From: Arcobacteraceae bacterium
Lineage (GTDB): Bacteria; Campylobacterota; Campylobacteria; Campylobacterales; Arcobacteraceae
NCBI GenBank assembly: GCA_023229945.1
Contig: JALNYH010000002.1
Coordinates: 1 to 64,000 of the forward strand
DNA: 64,000 nucleotides
Reading direction: 5' to 3'
Under the pieces are notes generated by a model. That model was not told the origin of the DNA. It searched no databases and worked only from the letters and a program-made list of their open reading frames with translations. The translations under genes and the position numbers were made by a program. How positions within the stretch are numbered: position 1 is the first letter of the stretch; each line of letters opens with the position of its first letter. Positions 25,723 to 34,267 of this stretch are shown piece by piece.

Positions 25723-27082
25723 CTTGTTTTACAAAAAAACTATAAAAATATGTAAGAAGTCCTGCAAATACAAGTACTCCAAAGCCAGCTCTTAGCATAT
25801 AAATACCACTTATAGACTCTTGTGATTCCATAAATCCAATCAGTTCAGTTCCTACTCTTTGGTCAAGTATTTGCACTATTCCAGCAGCACTTAAAGCCAA
25901 AGTAAGACCCAACATACCAATATTCATCATCCAAAATGCACTCAATTCTACTTTTTGTGCCGCTTTAGAATTACCATGAGGTCTCCCTCTTAAAATTGGC
26001 ATTGCATATGAAATTACAGTAAAAACTATCATTATATAAGCCCCATAAAATGCTAAGTGTCCATGAGCAGCTGTTAGCTGTGTACCATGAGTAAACATAT
26101 TTACAGGTGCAAGTGTGTGAATAAAGCCCCAAACTCCAGCTCCCAAGAATCCCATAACAGCAGTACCTTTTGCCCAAGTCAATGCTATTTCGTTGTCATG
26201 TTGAATTTTTCTTTCTCTTGCCATTGTAAATGCAAATAAAATCATCAAATAAAACGGCAAAGGCTCAACTGCTGATGCGATAGAACCAATCCATAGCCAG
26301 TATTCAGGTGCACCCATATAGAAAAAGTGATGTCCTGTACCTAAAATTCCTGATACCATAGTCATAGCGATAATCAAATAAAGCCATTTATCAATATGTT
26401 CTCTATCTACACCTGTTACTTTGATAAGTACAAAAGCTAGTAACGCACCAAGAATAAGCTCCCAAGTAGCTTCAACCCATAAATGCACTGTAAACCACCA
26501 TAAAAATTTATCCATTATTAGGTTGTCAGGTACATAAAAGGCAAATAAGAAAAATACTGCCAAACCAAATAAACCAGTAAGTAATACTGTAGTGATAACT
26601 GTTTTTCTACCTTTTATTACTGTCATAAGAACATTTAGAATATAAAGTACAACAACTAATACAATCCCAAGCTTAGTAGGAAGGGGTTGTTCTAAAAATT
26701 CTCTTCCCATAGTAGGCAAGATATTGTTAAAAGTTAGTTCTGTTAGCTCTGCATAAGGGACGAATAAATACCCAAGAATTGTAGCAACGCCAGCTGCTGC
26801 AAATACCCAAAATGTAAATATAGCCAACTTCGGACTCCAAAGCTCACTCTCAGTTTCTTCAGGTATCAAATAATAAGTTGCACCCATAAAACCAAACAAC
26901 AACAATACTATAAGTAGATTTGTATGAACCATACGCAATACATTAAAAGGTATCAATGGAAATAAAAAATCTCCATATATATACTGTATTGCCATAAGCA
27001 AACCAAAAAGAATTTCTCCAGCTAAAAGAACCAATGCAAAAATAAAGTATGGTTTTGCGACCATCTGTGATGTGTATTTCAT
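25715..27082 (-). CDS. norB: NorB, catalytic subunit of cytochrome c-dependent NO reductase
   Basis: A 455-residue membrane protein with 12 transmembrane helices, converting NO to N2O. Metal ligands can be read: RMVHTN (helix II His), HLWVEATWEL (His and Glu of the FeB site), GTGHHFF (paired His) and HGHLAFYGAY (haem b and b3 ligands). The second conserved Glu is in VEPLPF. All residues expected for cNor are present, with no quinol-oxidase N-terminal extension. It starts six bases after norC and is followed by norD, Q, E and F. Confidence 0.96.
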   Translation of the reverse strand: MKYTSQMVAKPYFIFALVLLAGEILFGLLMAIQYIYGDFLFPLIPFNVLRMVHTNLLIVLLLFGFMGATYYLIPEETESELWSPKLAIFTFWVFAAAGVATILGYLFVPYAELTELTFNNILPTMGREFLEQPLPTKLGIVLVVVLYILNVLMTVIKGRKTVITTVLLTGLFGLAVFFLFAFYVPDNLIMDKFLWWFTVHLWVEATWELILGALLAFVLIKVTGVDREHIDKWLYLIIAMTMVSGILGTGHHFFYMGAPEYWLWIGSIASAVEPLPFYLMILFAFTMARERKIQHDNEIALTWAKGTAVMGFLGAGVWGFIHTLAPVNMFTHGTQLTAAHGHLAFYGAYIMIVFTVISYAMPILRGRPHGNSKAAQKVELSAFWMMNIGMLGLTLALSAAGIVQILDQRVGTELIGFMESQESISGIYMLRAGFGVLVFAGLLTYFYSFFVKQDA

Positions 27083-27088
27083 TTTCTA

Positions 27089-27535
27089 CTATCCTTCAAT
27101 TGTCGGTGGCCATTCATTGGCATTTACTTTTGATGTCCAAATCAAGAAATCAGATAAAAAATCTACTTGTTCTTGTGTCAAATTAAACTGTGGCATTTTT
27201 CTTCTATGAGGTGTATCCAAAGGCTGTGCAGCCATCCAACCTTGCATATAGTCTTTAAATGCCACTTCATCAGAACCGCCTCTTCTTTGAAATACATTCA
27301 TAAGCTCAGGTGCATAATATGCTCCCTCTCCTATAATTGTATGACAACCAACACAGTTATTATCTTCCCATATTTTCTTACCAGCTACAACACTTGCAGT
27401 CATATCTTGCTGATTTGATCTATGTGGTATCTGATTTACTGTATCAAATGTAAGGGCAAAAAATATCAATAATGCAAATGCTCCACCACCATAATAAATA
27501 TTTTTTGCCATACTTTTCGTTATACGCTCAGTCAT
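27089..27535 (-). CDS. norC: NorC, membrane-anchored cytochrome c of NO reductase
   Basis: A 148-residue protein with one N-terminal membrane anchor (residues about 15-35) and a periplasmic haem c domain with CVGCH at residues 61-65. The distal Met candidate is in RRKMPQF. It receives electrons from soluble cytochromes and passes them to NorB. AAAAGGA precedes the ATG. It is the first gene of the minus-strand nor operon, and the ccp gene faces away from it across a shared Crp/Fnr-type box. Confidence 0.95.
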   Translation of the reverse strand: MTERITKSMAKNIYYGGGAFALLIFFALTFDTVNQIPHRSNQQDMTASVVAGKKIWEDNNCVGCHTIIGEGAYYAPELMNVFQRRGGSDEVAFKDYMQGWMAAQPLDTPHRRKMPQFNLTQEQVDFLSDFLIWTSKVNANEWPPTIEG

Positions 27536-27618
27536 TTATAATCCTTTTTTAAATTCTACCTAGAAGTAGTATTTGGAATCATATCAAAAAAATATTAAAT
27601 ATTTCTTAAGCCAAGTTT

Positions 27619-27660
27619 TTAATACTTACAAACAAATATTTGAGTATTGATATCAATCAA
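27619..27660 (-). promoter_or_regulatory. possible Crp/Fnr-type promoter for norCBDQEF
   Basis: Read on the minus strand, the box at 27647-27660 (TTGAT-ATCA-ATCAA) is followed after 22 bases by TATTAA (27624-27619), a weaker -10 than elsewhere. The norC ATG lies 112 bases from the box. The match is less clear than in the ccp direction. Confidence 0.45.
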
Positions 27661-27688
27661 TGGAATATTTTGTGAAATAAGTTATAAT
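27647..27688 (+). promoter_or_regulatory. Crp/Fnr-type box plus -10 for cytochrome c peroxidase
   Basis: TTGAT-ATCA-ATCAA (27647-27660) is followed after 22 bases by a perfect TATAAT (27683-27688). The ATG begins 56 bases after the box. Confidence 0.8.
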
Positions 27689-27715
27689 ACTACCAATTAC
27701 ATATTGGAGTTGAAT

Positions 27716-28699
27716 ATGAAAAAGATTTTCTTATTAATAGCTATTGTAATCAATTTGTTAGTTGCAGATAATATATTGCTAGAAAAAGCTCAAAAAGCCA
27801 ACCTTTTACCAATACCTTCAAGCACATCTGAACTCCTAAAGCTTATCGATGAGCCACAAAATCCGATAACAGATGCAAAAATAGAACTTGGTAAAAAGCT
27901 TTTTTTTGATCCAAGACTATCCAAAAGTAATCTTATAAGTTGTAATACTTGTCATAATCTAGGACTTGCTGGTGTAGATGGTGTAAGTACAGCTATTGGA
28001 GACAACTGGCAAGCAAATCCACAACATTTAAACTCACCTACAGTATATAACTCTGTATTTTTGACTTTTCAATTTTGGGATGGGAGAAGTCCACATTTAG
28101 CTGACCAAGCCAAAGGTCCACTAACTGCACCTTTTGAAATGGCATCGAAGCCAGAAGATTTAGCCAAAAAAATTTCATCTATAAAAGGGTATCAAGAGCT
28201 TTTTGACCAAACTTATGGACAAAATACACAAATCACATTTGAGCTTATTGCCGATACCATTGCTATTTTTGAAAAAACTCTTGTTACACCATCAAAATTT
28301 GATAAGTTTTTAGAAGGTGATATGGATATCTTAAGTGAAAAAGAAAAAAAAGGATTACATACATTTATAGATAAAAGATGTGTTAGTTGTCACAATGGTG
28401 TAGCACTTGGTGGTATGATGAAATATTTTGTAATGAAAAATTTTACATACAAAGATATAGGCTCTTTTAGTGGAAATGATAATTTTTTAGTTAAAGTTCC
28501 AACTTTGAGAAATATATCAAAAACTGCACCATATTTTCATAATGGTAGTGTATGGTCTTTAAATGAAGCTGTTTTAGAAATGGCTAGAATACAATTAAAA
28601 CTTAAAATCACAGATGAAGAAGCTCAAAGTATTGTTGATTTTCTAAAATCACTTGATGGAGATATGCCCAATATTACATACCCTACACTACCATATTAA
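27716..28699 (+). CDS. dihaem cytochrome c peroxidase
   Basis: A 327-residue periplasmic enzyme that reduces H2O2 using cytochrome c. The signal peptide (residues 1-18) ends at LLVADN. The two haem motifs are CNTCH (about 73-77) and CVSCH (about 220-224). The FWDGRSPHLADQAKGPL stretch and VPTLRNISKTAPYFHNGS are typical of CcpA. I chose the ATG at 27716, which follows TTGGAG and begins a signal peptide; the longer frame from 27647 would begin inside the regulatory box. It probably protects against peroxide when oxygen and nitrate alternate. Confidence 0.93.
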   Translation: MKKIFLLIAIVINLLVADNILLEKAQKANLLPIPSSTSELLKLIDEPQNPITDAKIELGKKLFFDPRLSKSNLISCNTCHNLGLAGVDGVSTAIGDNWQANPQHLNSPTVYNSVFLTFQFWDGRSPHLADQAKGPLTAPFEMASKPEDLAKKISSIKGYQELFDQTYGQNTQITFELIADTIAIFEKTLVTPSKFDKFLEGDMDILSEKEKKGLHTFIDKRCVSCHNGVALGGMMKYFVMKNFTYKDIGSFSGNDNFLVKVPTLRNISKTAPYFHNGSVWSLNEAVLEMARIQLKLKITDEEAQSIVDFLKSLDGDMPNITYPTLPY

Positions 28700-28759
28700 T
28701 CTTGGTTTCATTATATTTTGATATTTTAAAGAATAATTTAAATATTTAATCTAATTTTC

Positions 28760-28801
28760 TTGACTTAGGTCAAATTCTTTTTCTTAATTTTTTGTTAAAC
28801 T
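28760..28801 (+). promoter_or_regulatory. Crp/Fnr-type box plus -10 for crp/fnr gene 2
   Basis: TTGAC-TTAG-GTCAA (28760-28773) is followed after 22 bases by TAAACT (28796-28801). The stretch from box to -10 is almost the same as at the nosZ promoter (47609-47650). The ATG begins 67 bases after the box. Confidence 0.8.
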
Positions 28802-28839
28802 TTAAAATTCAAGAAAATAATTAAGAAAGAGGTTTTAAT

Positions 28840-29478
28840 ATGAAGAATATTTTACAAAATATTAAATATTTTGCTTCATTTGATGACTATAGTTTTGAAA
28901 GGTTGTCATCAATATCTTTTACAAAAAGATTGGTTAATGGTGAGATATTATTTTATGAAGGTGATGAACCTAGATATATATATTATCTAATCAAAGGACA
29001 TCTAAAGGTACTCAAAAGCCAAGGTGATTTAAAACAAGTTTATATTCATACTATGTGTCCAGGTATGCTAGTCGCTGAAATCACAATGTTTGATGATATA
29101 CTTTATCCAGCTACTTCAGAAGCTATAGGTGAATGTGAAGTATTAGCTATAAATAAAAATGATTTTATAAAAGATTTTCTAAATGACCCTTCACTTCTTA
29201 GAGAAATGTTAAAATCTCTGAGTATCAAAGTCAAATATTTGATGATGTCTATTGAATTTGAAACTACACTCACTACAGAAGTAAAAATAGCAAAATTTAT
29301 CATCAATCATCAAAATGAAATTTCAAAAATCAAACATAAAGATATTGCTATGGAGCTAAATAGTACACCAGAGACAATCTCAAGAATTCTAAAAAAATTT
29401 GTAACAAATAGTTTCCTAGAAAAATCCAACCCAATCACTATCAAAAACTTACAAGGATTAAGAATATTATGCAACTAA
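28840..29478 (+). CDS. Crp/Fnr-family transcription regulator 2
   Basis: A 212-residue regulator with a cNMP-like barrel (FYEGDEPRYIYYLIKGHLKVL near residue 35) and a winged helix whose recognition helix is NSTPETISRILKKFV near residue 176. E-x-x-S-R matches FNR-type half-site reading. Its two cysteines (HTMCPG, GECEV) do not form an Fe-S ligand set, so NO/haem sensing of DNR or NssR type is more likely. It is preceded by its own box. The 68-aa membrane protein gene overlaps its 3' end by 10 bases. Confidence 0.9.
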   Translation: MKNILQNIKYFASFDDYSFERLSSISFTKRLVNGEILFYEGDEPRYIYYLIKGHLKVLKSQGDLKQVYIHTMCPGMLVAEITMFDDILYPATSEAIGECEVLAINKNDFIKDFLNDPSLLREMLKSLSIKVKYLMMSIEFETTLTTEVKIAKFIINHQNEISKIKHKDIAMELNSTPETISRILKKFVTNSFLEKSNPITIKNLQGLRILCN

Positions 29479-29675
29479 CAGATATCACAAATATAGTAGT
29501 TTATTTAGTTTTTGTTGGAGCATTAATGATATTTTCTTTATATCCAGCAATTTGGATAAGTGAAAAATTATCTTTAAAATCACAATTATTTGCAAATAAT
29601 TCTAGAACTATTACTATTATTCTCACTATAACTTTTGCTAGTATTGCTTCTTTATTCTTATATTCTTCAAGATAG
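29469..29675 (+). CDS. 68-aa two-helix membrane protein
   Basis: A 68-residue protein with two hydrophobic helices (residues about 8-30 and 47-65) separated by a basic loop. It overlaps the end of the second crp/fnr gene by 10 bases. AAGGA lies 12 bases before the ATG. No family is recognised. Small two-helix proteins of this kind often belong to terminal oxidases or reductases, and the next genes are a second norC/norB pair, so I infer a link, without direct proof. Confidence 0.7.
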   Translation: MQLTDITNIVVYLVFVGALMIFSLYPAIWISEKLSLKSQLFANNSRTITIILTITFASIASLFLYSSR

Positions 29676-29768
29676 ACTATTTCTCTTTATATCTTTTATC
29701 TATTAAAAAACTGAACTATTAATTTAAATAAAATATTAATTTAATTTAATCAAATACTATTAAAAAAG

Positions 29769-29810
29769 TTGATGATTGTCAATTGTAAAACTTTTATTTT
29801 GTTCTACAAT
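29769..29810 (+). promoter_or_regulatory. Crp/Fnr-type box plus -10 for the second nor set
   Basis: TTGAT-GATT-GTCAA (29769-29782) is followed after 22 bases by TACAAT (29805-29810). The ATG of the 109-aa gene begins 62 bases after the box. Confidence 0.8.
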
Positions 29811-29843
29811 TGCTCAAGGTAAAAATTTGATAAGGAGTCAGAA

Positions 29844-30173
29844 ATGTTAAATGAAATTGTTAGGTCAAGACCAGAGATTGCATTGAATGATTTTTTACCT
29901 ATATTTTTATCATCATCACTTGTGCTTATTTTTGGAGTCTTTTTTGTAGCTATTTACACATTAGTCAAAATGGGTTTGCTTAGAGGTTTTTTTATGCCTT
30001 TTGCATATTTATTTTGGGGACTTCAAACATATTGTATGTATTTTATGGCTGTAACCATTCAAGTAGAACCATTTACGCAAAATGCACTTATGCTAGCAAT
30101 GCTAGCATATCTTACTTTGCCTCATTTGTACTTCTATTTGAATGAAAAAGCAGACGAAAAATACGAAAATTAA
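29844..30173 (+). CDS. 109-aa membrane protein, first gene of the nor2-nirS operon
   Basis: A 109-residue protein with three hydrophobic segments (about 20-45, 50-72 and 78-96). The short loops are RSRPEIALNDFLP at the N-terminus and LNEKADEKYEN at the C-terminus. GGAG precedes the ATG, and the next gene begins 18 bases later. I do not recognise a family. Its place as first gene before a norC/norB-like pair suggests an accessory subunit comparable to NorE/NorF of the other operon, but no similarity to either can be seen by eye. Confidence 0.8.
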   Translation: MLNEIVRSRPEIALNDFLPIFLSSSLVLIFGVFFVAIYTLVKMGLLRGFFMPFAYLFWGLQTYCMYFMAVTIQVEPFTQNALMLAMLAYLTLPHLYFYLNEKADEKYEN

Positions 30174-30191
30174 AGAAAGGGAGGTAGCAAA

Positions 30192-30839
30192 GTGTCTAAA
30201 AAAGTTTCTGTCTGGGCAGACAACAAATTTTGGCAACGATCAGCTGCATGGGTCACAGGTTTTGCTGCGATGTTGTTAATTTGGCTTACTTTTGATAGTA
30301 TGGGTCAAATTTCAATGGGAACAGCAACTGAACTAAATAATGGTGTAACAAAAAGAGTTCCATCACCAACAGTTATAAATCATAAGGTAACTTATGAGAT
30401 GAGTGAAAAAAGAGGACACGAGGTGCCAGTAATTGGTGGTAAAGAATTGTTTTTTGGAAGAGATGATTATAGTGAAGAAGAAGCTGGTGCATTACTTCGT
30501 CTTGGAAAGCTAGGCATACAGGCAAAAAACTGTATGAATTGTCATACACTTCTTGGAAATGGTGCATATTATGCTCCAGATTTGACAAAAGCTTGGCTTG
30601 ACCCTATGTGGGAAAGCTATATAGCAAGAACTGAAAAATCTACAAAAGAAGAGGCTATTGCAGAGTTTTTACAAAACCCTTCAATGTATCCATCACATGA
30701 AAGAATGATGCCAAATCTTGGCATAACTGCTGAAGAAGCAAAAGGAATCGTAGCCTTTTTGAAACATATGTCTTCAATTGATACAAATGGTTTCCCTAGA
30801 AACTTCGGAAGAATGCAAGGAGCTATCCATGGTAAATAG
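30192..30839 (+). CDS. NorC-like membrane cytochrome c (second set)
   Basis: A 215-residue protein with a membrane anchor at residues 20-36 and haem motif CMNCH at residues 114-118. The distal Met candidate is in ERMMPNLGIT. Compared with NorC at 27089-27535 it carries about 50 extra residues between the anchor and the haem (roughly 45-100) and a larger insertion after the haem. The start is GTG behind GGGAGG. It overlaps the NorB-like gene by 11 bases. It should feed electrons to that NorB-like subunit. Confidence 0.9.
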   Translation: MSKKVSVWADNKFWQRSAAWVTGFAAMLLIWLTFDSMGQISMGTATELNNGVTKRVPSPTVINHKVTYEMSEKRGHEVPVIGGKELFFGRDDYSEEEAGALLRLGKLGIQAKNCMNCHTLLGNGAYYAPDLTKAWLDPMWESYIARTEKSTKEEAIAEFLQNPSMYPSHERMMPNLGITAEEAKGIVAFLKHMSSIDTNGFPRNFGRMQGAIHGK

Positions 30840-32256
30840 TTTTAATACTTTACAATATGAATCAAAAAAATTAGGTGTTATGTATTTTACAGTAGCAGCT
30901 ATACTTTTAGGGGCTCAATTATTACTAGGACTAGTTGCTGCAATTCAGTTTATTTATCCAAGTTTTTTATTTGAAATTTTAGATTTTAATGTTGCTAGAA
31001 TGGTACATATTAATGCTCTTGTAGTTTGGTTACTTTATGCGATGATTGGTTCTGTTTACTTTTTGATGCCAGATGAAACTGGGATTGAAACTGTAGGAAT
31101 TGGTCTTGGCAAACTTGGATTTTATGTCTTAACTGCAGCTGTTACTGTTGTTGTTTTGGTATATATTTTGGTACAAGTTGGACCTGCTAGTGAATCTACA
31201 ATATGGCTTATTAATGAAGGTAGAGAATATATAGAAGCTCCAAGATGGGCTGATATTGGTATCGTTGTAGTTGTTTTAGTTTTTTTAGCAAATGTTTATC
31301 TAACTGCTATAAAAGGTGAAAGAACAGGAATTATGACTGTATTGATGGCTGACCTTATGGCTCTTGCTGGGCTTTATTTAGCTGGTATGTTTTATACAGA
31401 CAATATTTCTATGGATCAATACTGGTGGTGGTGGGTTATCCACTTATGGGTTGAAGCAACTTGGGAAGTATTCGTAGCTTCTATTATTGGATGGGCGTTA
31501 ATCAAGATTATTGGTGCAAACAGAGAAATAGTAGAAATGTGGTTATGGATTGAAGTTGCAATGCTTTTTGGTTCTGGAATTTTGGGTATAGGACACCATT
31601 ATTTTTGGATTGGAACACCTGAATATTGGTGGGAAATTGGGGCATTATTTAGTGCTTTAGAGCCTATTCCATTGGTTGCTATGTTTGTACATGTTATGTA
31701 TGACTGGGGTAAAGAAGCTGGAGTCAAAAAAGCTCATGGTGAAGAAGCTGTTATGAACAACAACCCTGCATTTTTATGGTTTGTTGGGAGTGCATTTGGA
31801 AACTTCCTTGGTGCTGGTGTATGGGGCTTTTTCCACACATTACCACAAGTAAATATTTATACACATGGTACTCAGTTTACTGCAGCTCATGGTCACCTTG
31901 CATTTTTCGGTGCTTTTGCGATGGCGATGATTGCTATGTTTTATATGGGTGTTCAAGCTACCAACGGTATAGAAAGAATGAAAATGACATTTGCATCAAA
32001 AATGGGATTTGCATTGATTTGTATCGGTGTTGTAGGGATGACTGTAGCTCTTACAATAGCAGGTTATGGACAAGTTCTTGTTGAAAGAGCTCAAATGGGT
32101 GCTACTTGGGAAGCTTACTTTATCTCTCAAAATGGTCATTGGTTCCTTCAAGCGATGGGCTGGAGACTTGTAATGGGTATTGTAACACTTGTTGGTTTTG
32201 CTTATTTGGTTTATGATTTGCTAACAATTGGTAAATCTAAAGTTCAAAACGGTTAA
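30829..32256 (+). CDS. NorB-like NO reductase subunit (second set)
   Basis: A 475-residue, 12-helix membrane protein. It keeps every cNor ligand: RMVHIN, HLWVEATWEV, GIGHHYFW, HGHLAFFGAF and the Glu in LEPIPL. I place the start at ATG 30829 (MVNSFNTLQ), behind AAGGAG and inside the end of the NorC-like gene; the frame open from 30778 is a shadow. The enzyme should reduce NO to N2O. Unlike the first norCB it has no norD/norQ neighbours, so it must use the other operon's chaperones or need none. It lies in one strand series with nirS. Confidence 0.93.
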   Translation: MVNSFNTLQYESKKLGVMYFTVAAILLGAQLLLGLVAAIQFIYPSFLFEILDFNVARMVHINALVVWLLYAMIGSVYFLMPDETGIETVGIGLGKLGFYVLTAAVTVVVLVYILVQVGPASESTIWLINEGREYIEAPRWADIGIVVVVLVFLANVYLTAIKGERTGIMTVLMADLMALAGLYLAGMFYTDNISMDQYWWWWVIHLWVEATWEVFVASIIGWALIKIIGANREIVEMWLWIEVAMLFGSGILGIGHHYFWIGTPEYWWEIGALFSALEPIPLVAMFVHVMYDWGKEAGVKKAHGEEAVMNNNPAFLWFVGSAFGNFLGAGVWGFFHTLPQVNIYTHGTQFTAAHGHLAFFGAFAMAMIAMFYMGVQATNGIERMKMTFASKMGFALICIGVVGMTVALTIAGYGQVLVERAQMGATWEAYFISQNGHWFLQAMGWRLVMGIVTLVGFAYLVYDLLTIGKSKVQNG

Positions 32257-32266
32257 GGAGTAAATT

Positions 32267-32425
32267 ATGATAGAACCATTTACAGATATTGTACCAAGTT
32301 TTTTTGGTATGTTAAATCAAGGTCCATTGACATTGACATTATTCTTGCATACGGTGATTATATTACCTATGTTTTGGATATATGCTCAAGAAAAGAAAAG
32401 ATTGGAAGAAGAAAACCAAGATTAA
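32267..32425 (+). CDS. 52-aa single-helix membrane protein between norB-like and nirS
   Basis: A 52-residue open frame with ATG at 32267 and stop at 32425, behind the ribosome site AAGGAG. The sequence starts MIEPFTDIVPSFFGMLNQG, continues with one hydrophobic helix (LTLTLFLHTVIILPMFWIYA) and ends in a charged tail KKRLEEENQD. It starts 10 bases after the NorB-like stop. This is the layout of small single-helix subunits of haem-copper enzymes (CcoQ/CydX type). I do not recognise the family; the function is inferred from position. Confidence 0.8.
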   Translation: MIEPFTDIVPSFFGMLNQGPLTLTLFLHTVIILPMFWIYAQEKKRLEEENQD

Positions 32426-32433
32426 AAAAAGTT

Positions 32434-32463
32434 ATATAGAAGAGAGGAAAGTCTCTTCTATAT
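32434..32463 (+). promoter_or_regulatory. strong hairpin in the nirS leader
   Basis: ATATAGAAGAGA (32434-32445) and TCTCTTCTATAT (32452-32463) form a 12-bp perfect stem with a six-base loop GGAAAG. No T-run follows, so it looks like an mRNA processing or stabilising structure between the nor2 genes and nirS rather than a full terminator. The remaining 90 bases to nirS contain no Crp/Fnr-type box. Confidence 0.6.
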
Positions 32464-32554
32464 GTAAGTTTGAGAAAACTTGTCGGGATGATAACTTATT
32501 TTTTATAAATCTAAGTTTAATCCAAATAAATGATTTTTTATATAAGGAGAAAGT

Positions 32555-34207
32555 ATGAAATTATCAAGATTTTTAAGCGTAGCAGCAATTGCTTGCATAG
32601 GTTTTGTTGGTACGGCTCAAGCAGAGGTTAAATTATCAGTTGCAGAAATGGAACATGCTACACAAATTTATTTCGATAGATGTGCAGGATGCCATGGTAT
32701 GCTTAGAAAAGGGGCTTTAGGACCTGCACTAACACCTGAAAAACTTAAAGAAAAAGGTTATGATTCAGCATCACTGAAACATATTATTCATGAAGGTACA
32801 CCTGGTGGTATGCCAGAGTGGGGAAAATCTGGAGAGATTACAGCTGCTGAGACTGATTTGATGGCTAAATATATCCAGCTTCCAGCACCTCAACCACCTG
32901 AAAAATCTCTAAAAGATATGAAAGATACACACAAAGTATTGATACCTGTAAAAGATAGACCAAAAGCTCCTGAAATGAAAAACTGGAAAGACTATTTTGC
33001 AGTAATTTTAAGAGATGTTGGGCAAATTGCTATTATTGATGGTGTTACTAAAGATATAATGTCTGTTGTTCCATCAGGTTATGCAACACACATTACTAGA
33101 ACTGGTGCATCTGGAAGATATATGTATGTAATTGGTAGAGATGGTAAAGCATCTGTTATCGACCTTTGGATGAAAGAGCCAAAGAATGTTGCTGAAATTA
33201 GAGTTTGTAACGATGCAAGAGCTATTGATACATCAAAACACAAAGATTTCCTAGATAAATATGCGGTTGTTGGTTGTTATTGGCCACCATCTATTGTAAC
33301 ACTAGAAGCTGAAACACTAGAACCTCTCAAAATCGTATCAACTGCAAGTTATACTTGGGATACTGGTGAATATACAAGAGAAGCAAGAGTTGCAGCTATT
33401 ATAGCATCACACGACAAACCTGAGTGGGTTATCAATATCAAAGAAACTGGACAAGTTTGGCTATATGATTATTCAAATATTATGAATCCAAAAATTACAA
33501 TGGTTAATGCTGAAAGATTCTTGCATGATGGTGGTTGGGATTTATCAAAAAGATATTTCATGACTGCAGCTAATTCAAGACATATTATTTCTGTTATTGA
33601 TACAAAAGAGGGAAAACTAGTTGCTAATATCCCATCTCAAGGGAATATTCCACATCCAGGAAGAGGTGTGAATGTAGACCATCCTAAATTTGGTCCAGTT
33701 TGGGGAACAGGTCATATTGGCTCTGCTGATATAGTGTTCATTGGAACTGACCCAAAAAATCATCCAAAAAATGCGTGGAAAGTTGTTAAAAAAATCAAAC
33801 TTCCAGGTGATGGCGGAGGAAATCTATTTATCAAAGGTCATCCAAATTCAAAATATATATTTGTTGATAGACCAGTGAATCCAGATAGAGAGCTACAAAC
33901 TCAAATTTATGTAATCGATAGAGATACACTAGAGTTTGTAAAAACTATCAAAATAGATCCAAAATACCTAGAACCAGCAAAAACTGCTGATGGTAAAGAG
34001 ATTCAAGCAAGAGGACCAGTGCATTTTGAATTTAATGCTGATGGTTCAGAAGTTTGGACAAGTATTTGGGGTAATAAGCTTAAAGCATCTCCTATTTTAA
34101 TTTATGATACAAAAACATTAGAACTTAAAAAAGTAATTAATGACGAAAGACTTAAAACACCAACTGGTAAATTTAATGTAACCAACACAATGACGGATAC
34201 TTATTAA
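32555..34207 (+). CDS. nirS: NirS, cytochrome cd1 nitrite reductase
   Basis: A 550-residue periplasmic enzyme reducing nitrite to NO. The Sec signal peptide covers residues 1-23 (ends AQAE). A cytochrome c domain with CAGCH at residues 43-47 joins an eight-bladed haem d1 propeller (about 130-550). Propeller markers are AVILRDVGQIAIIDG, TRTGASGRYMYVIGRDG and the His-bearing HDGGWDLSKRYFMTAAN. AAGGAGA precedes the ATG. A terminator follows. It lies downstream of the NorB-like set, so nitrite reductase and an NO reductase are probably made together, which would limit NO build-up. Confidence 0.97.
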   Translation: MKLSRFLSVAAIACIGFVGTAQAEVKLSVAEMEHATQIYFDRCAGCHGMLRKGALGPALTPEKLKEKGYDSASLKHIIHEGTPGGMPEWGKSGEITAAETDLMAKYIQLPAPQPPEKSLKDMKDTHKVLIPVKDRPKAPEMKNWKDYFAVILRDVGQIAIIDGVTKDIMSVVPSGYATHITRTGASGRYMYVIGRDGKASVIDLWMKEPKNVAEIRVCNDARAIDTSKHKDFLDKYAVVGCYWPPSIVTLEAETLEPLKIVSTASYTWDTGEYTREARVAAIIASHDKPEWVINIKETGQVWLYDYSNIMNPKITMVNAERFLHDGGWDLSKRYFMTAANSRHIISVIDTKEGKLVANIPSQGNIPHPGRGVNVDHPKFGPVWGTGHIGSADIVFIGTDPKNHPKNAWKVVKKIKLPGDGGGNLFIKGHPNSKYIFVDRPVNPDRELQTQIYVIDRDTLEFVKTIKIDPKYLEPAKTADGKEIQARGPVHFEFNADGSEVWTSIWGNKLKASPILIYDTKTLELKKVINDERLKTPTGKFNVTNTMTDTY

Positions 34208-34230
34208 TTTTACAAATTTATTTTAAATAT

Positions 34231-34258
34231 CAAGCCTTTGGGCTTGGTATTTTTTTTG
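34231..34258 (+). terminator. intrinsic terminator after nirS
   Basis: CAAGCC-TTTG-GGCTTG followed by GTA and an eight-T run is a classic intrinsic terminator. It ends directly at the GGAGGA ribosome site of nirN, so any read-through transcript translates nirN and terminated transcripts end at nirS. Confidence 0.85.
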
Positions 34259-34267
34259 GAGGAATTT

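Noticed and set aside
32464..32554. Search for a Crp/Fnr-type promoter directly before nirS.
   Set aside because: No TTGA...TCAA pair with four-base spacing is present; TTTGAGAAAACTTGTC only resembles one half.
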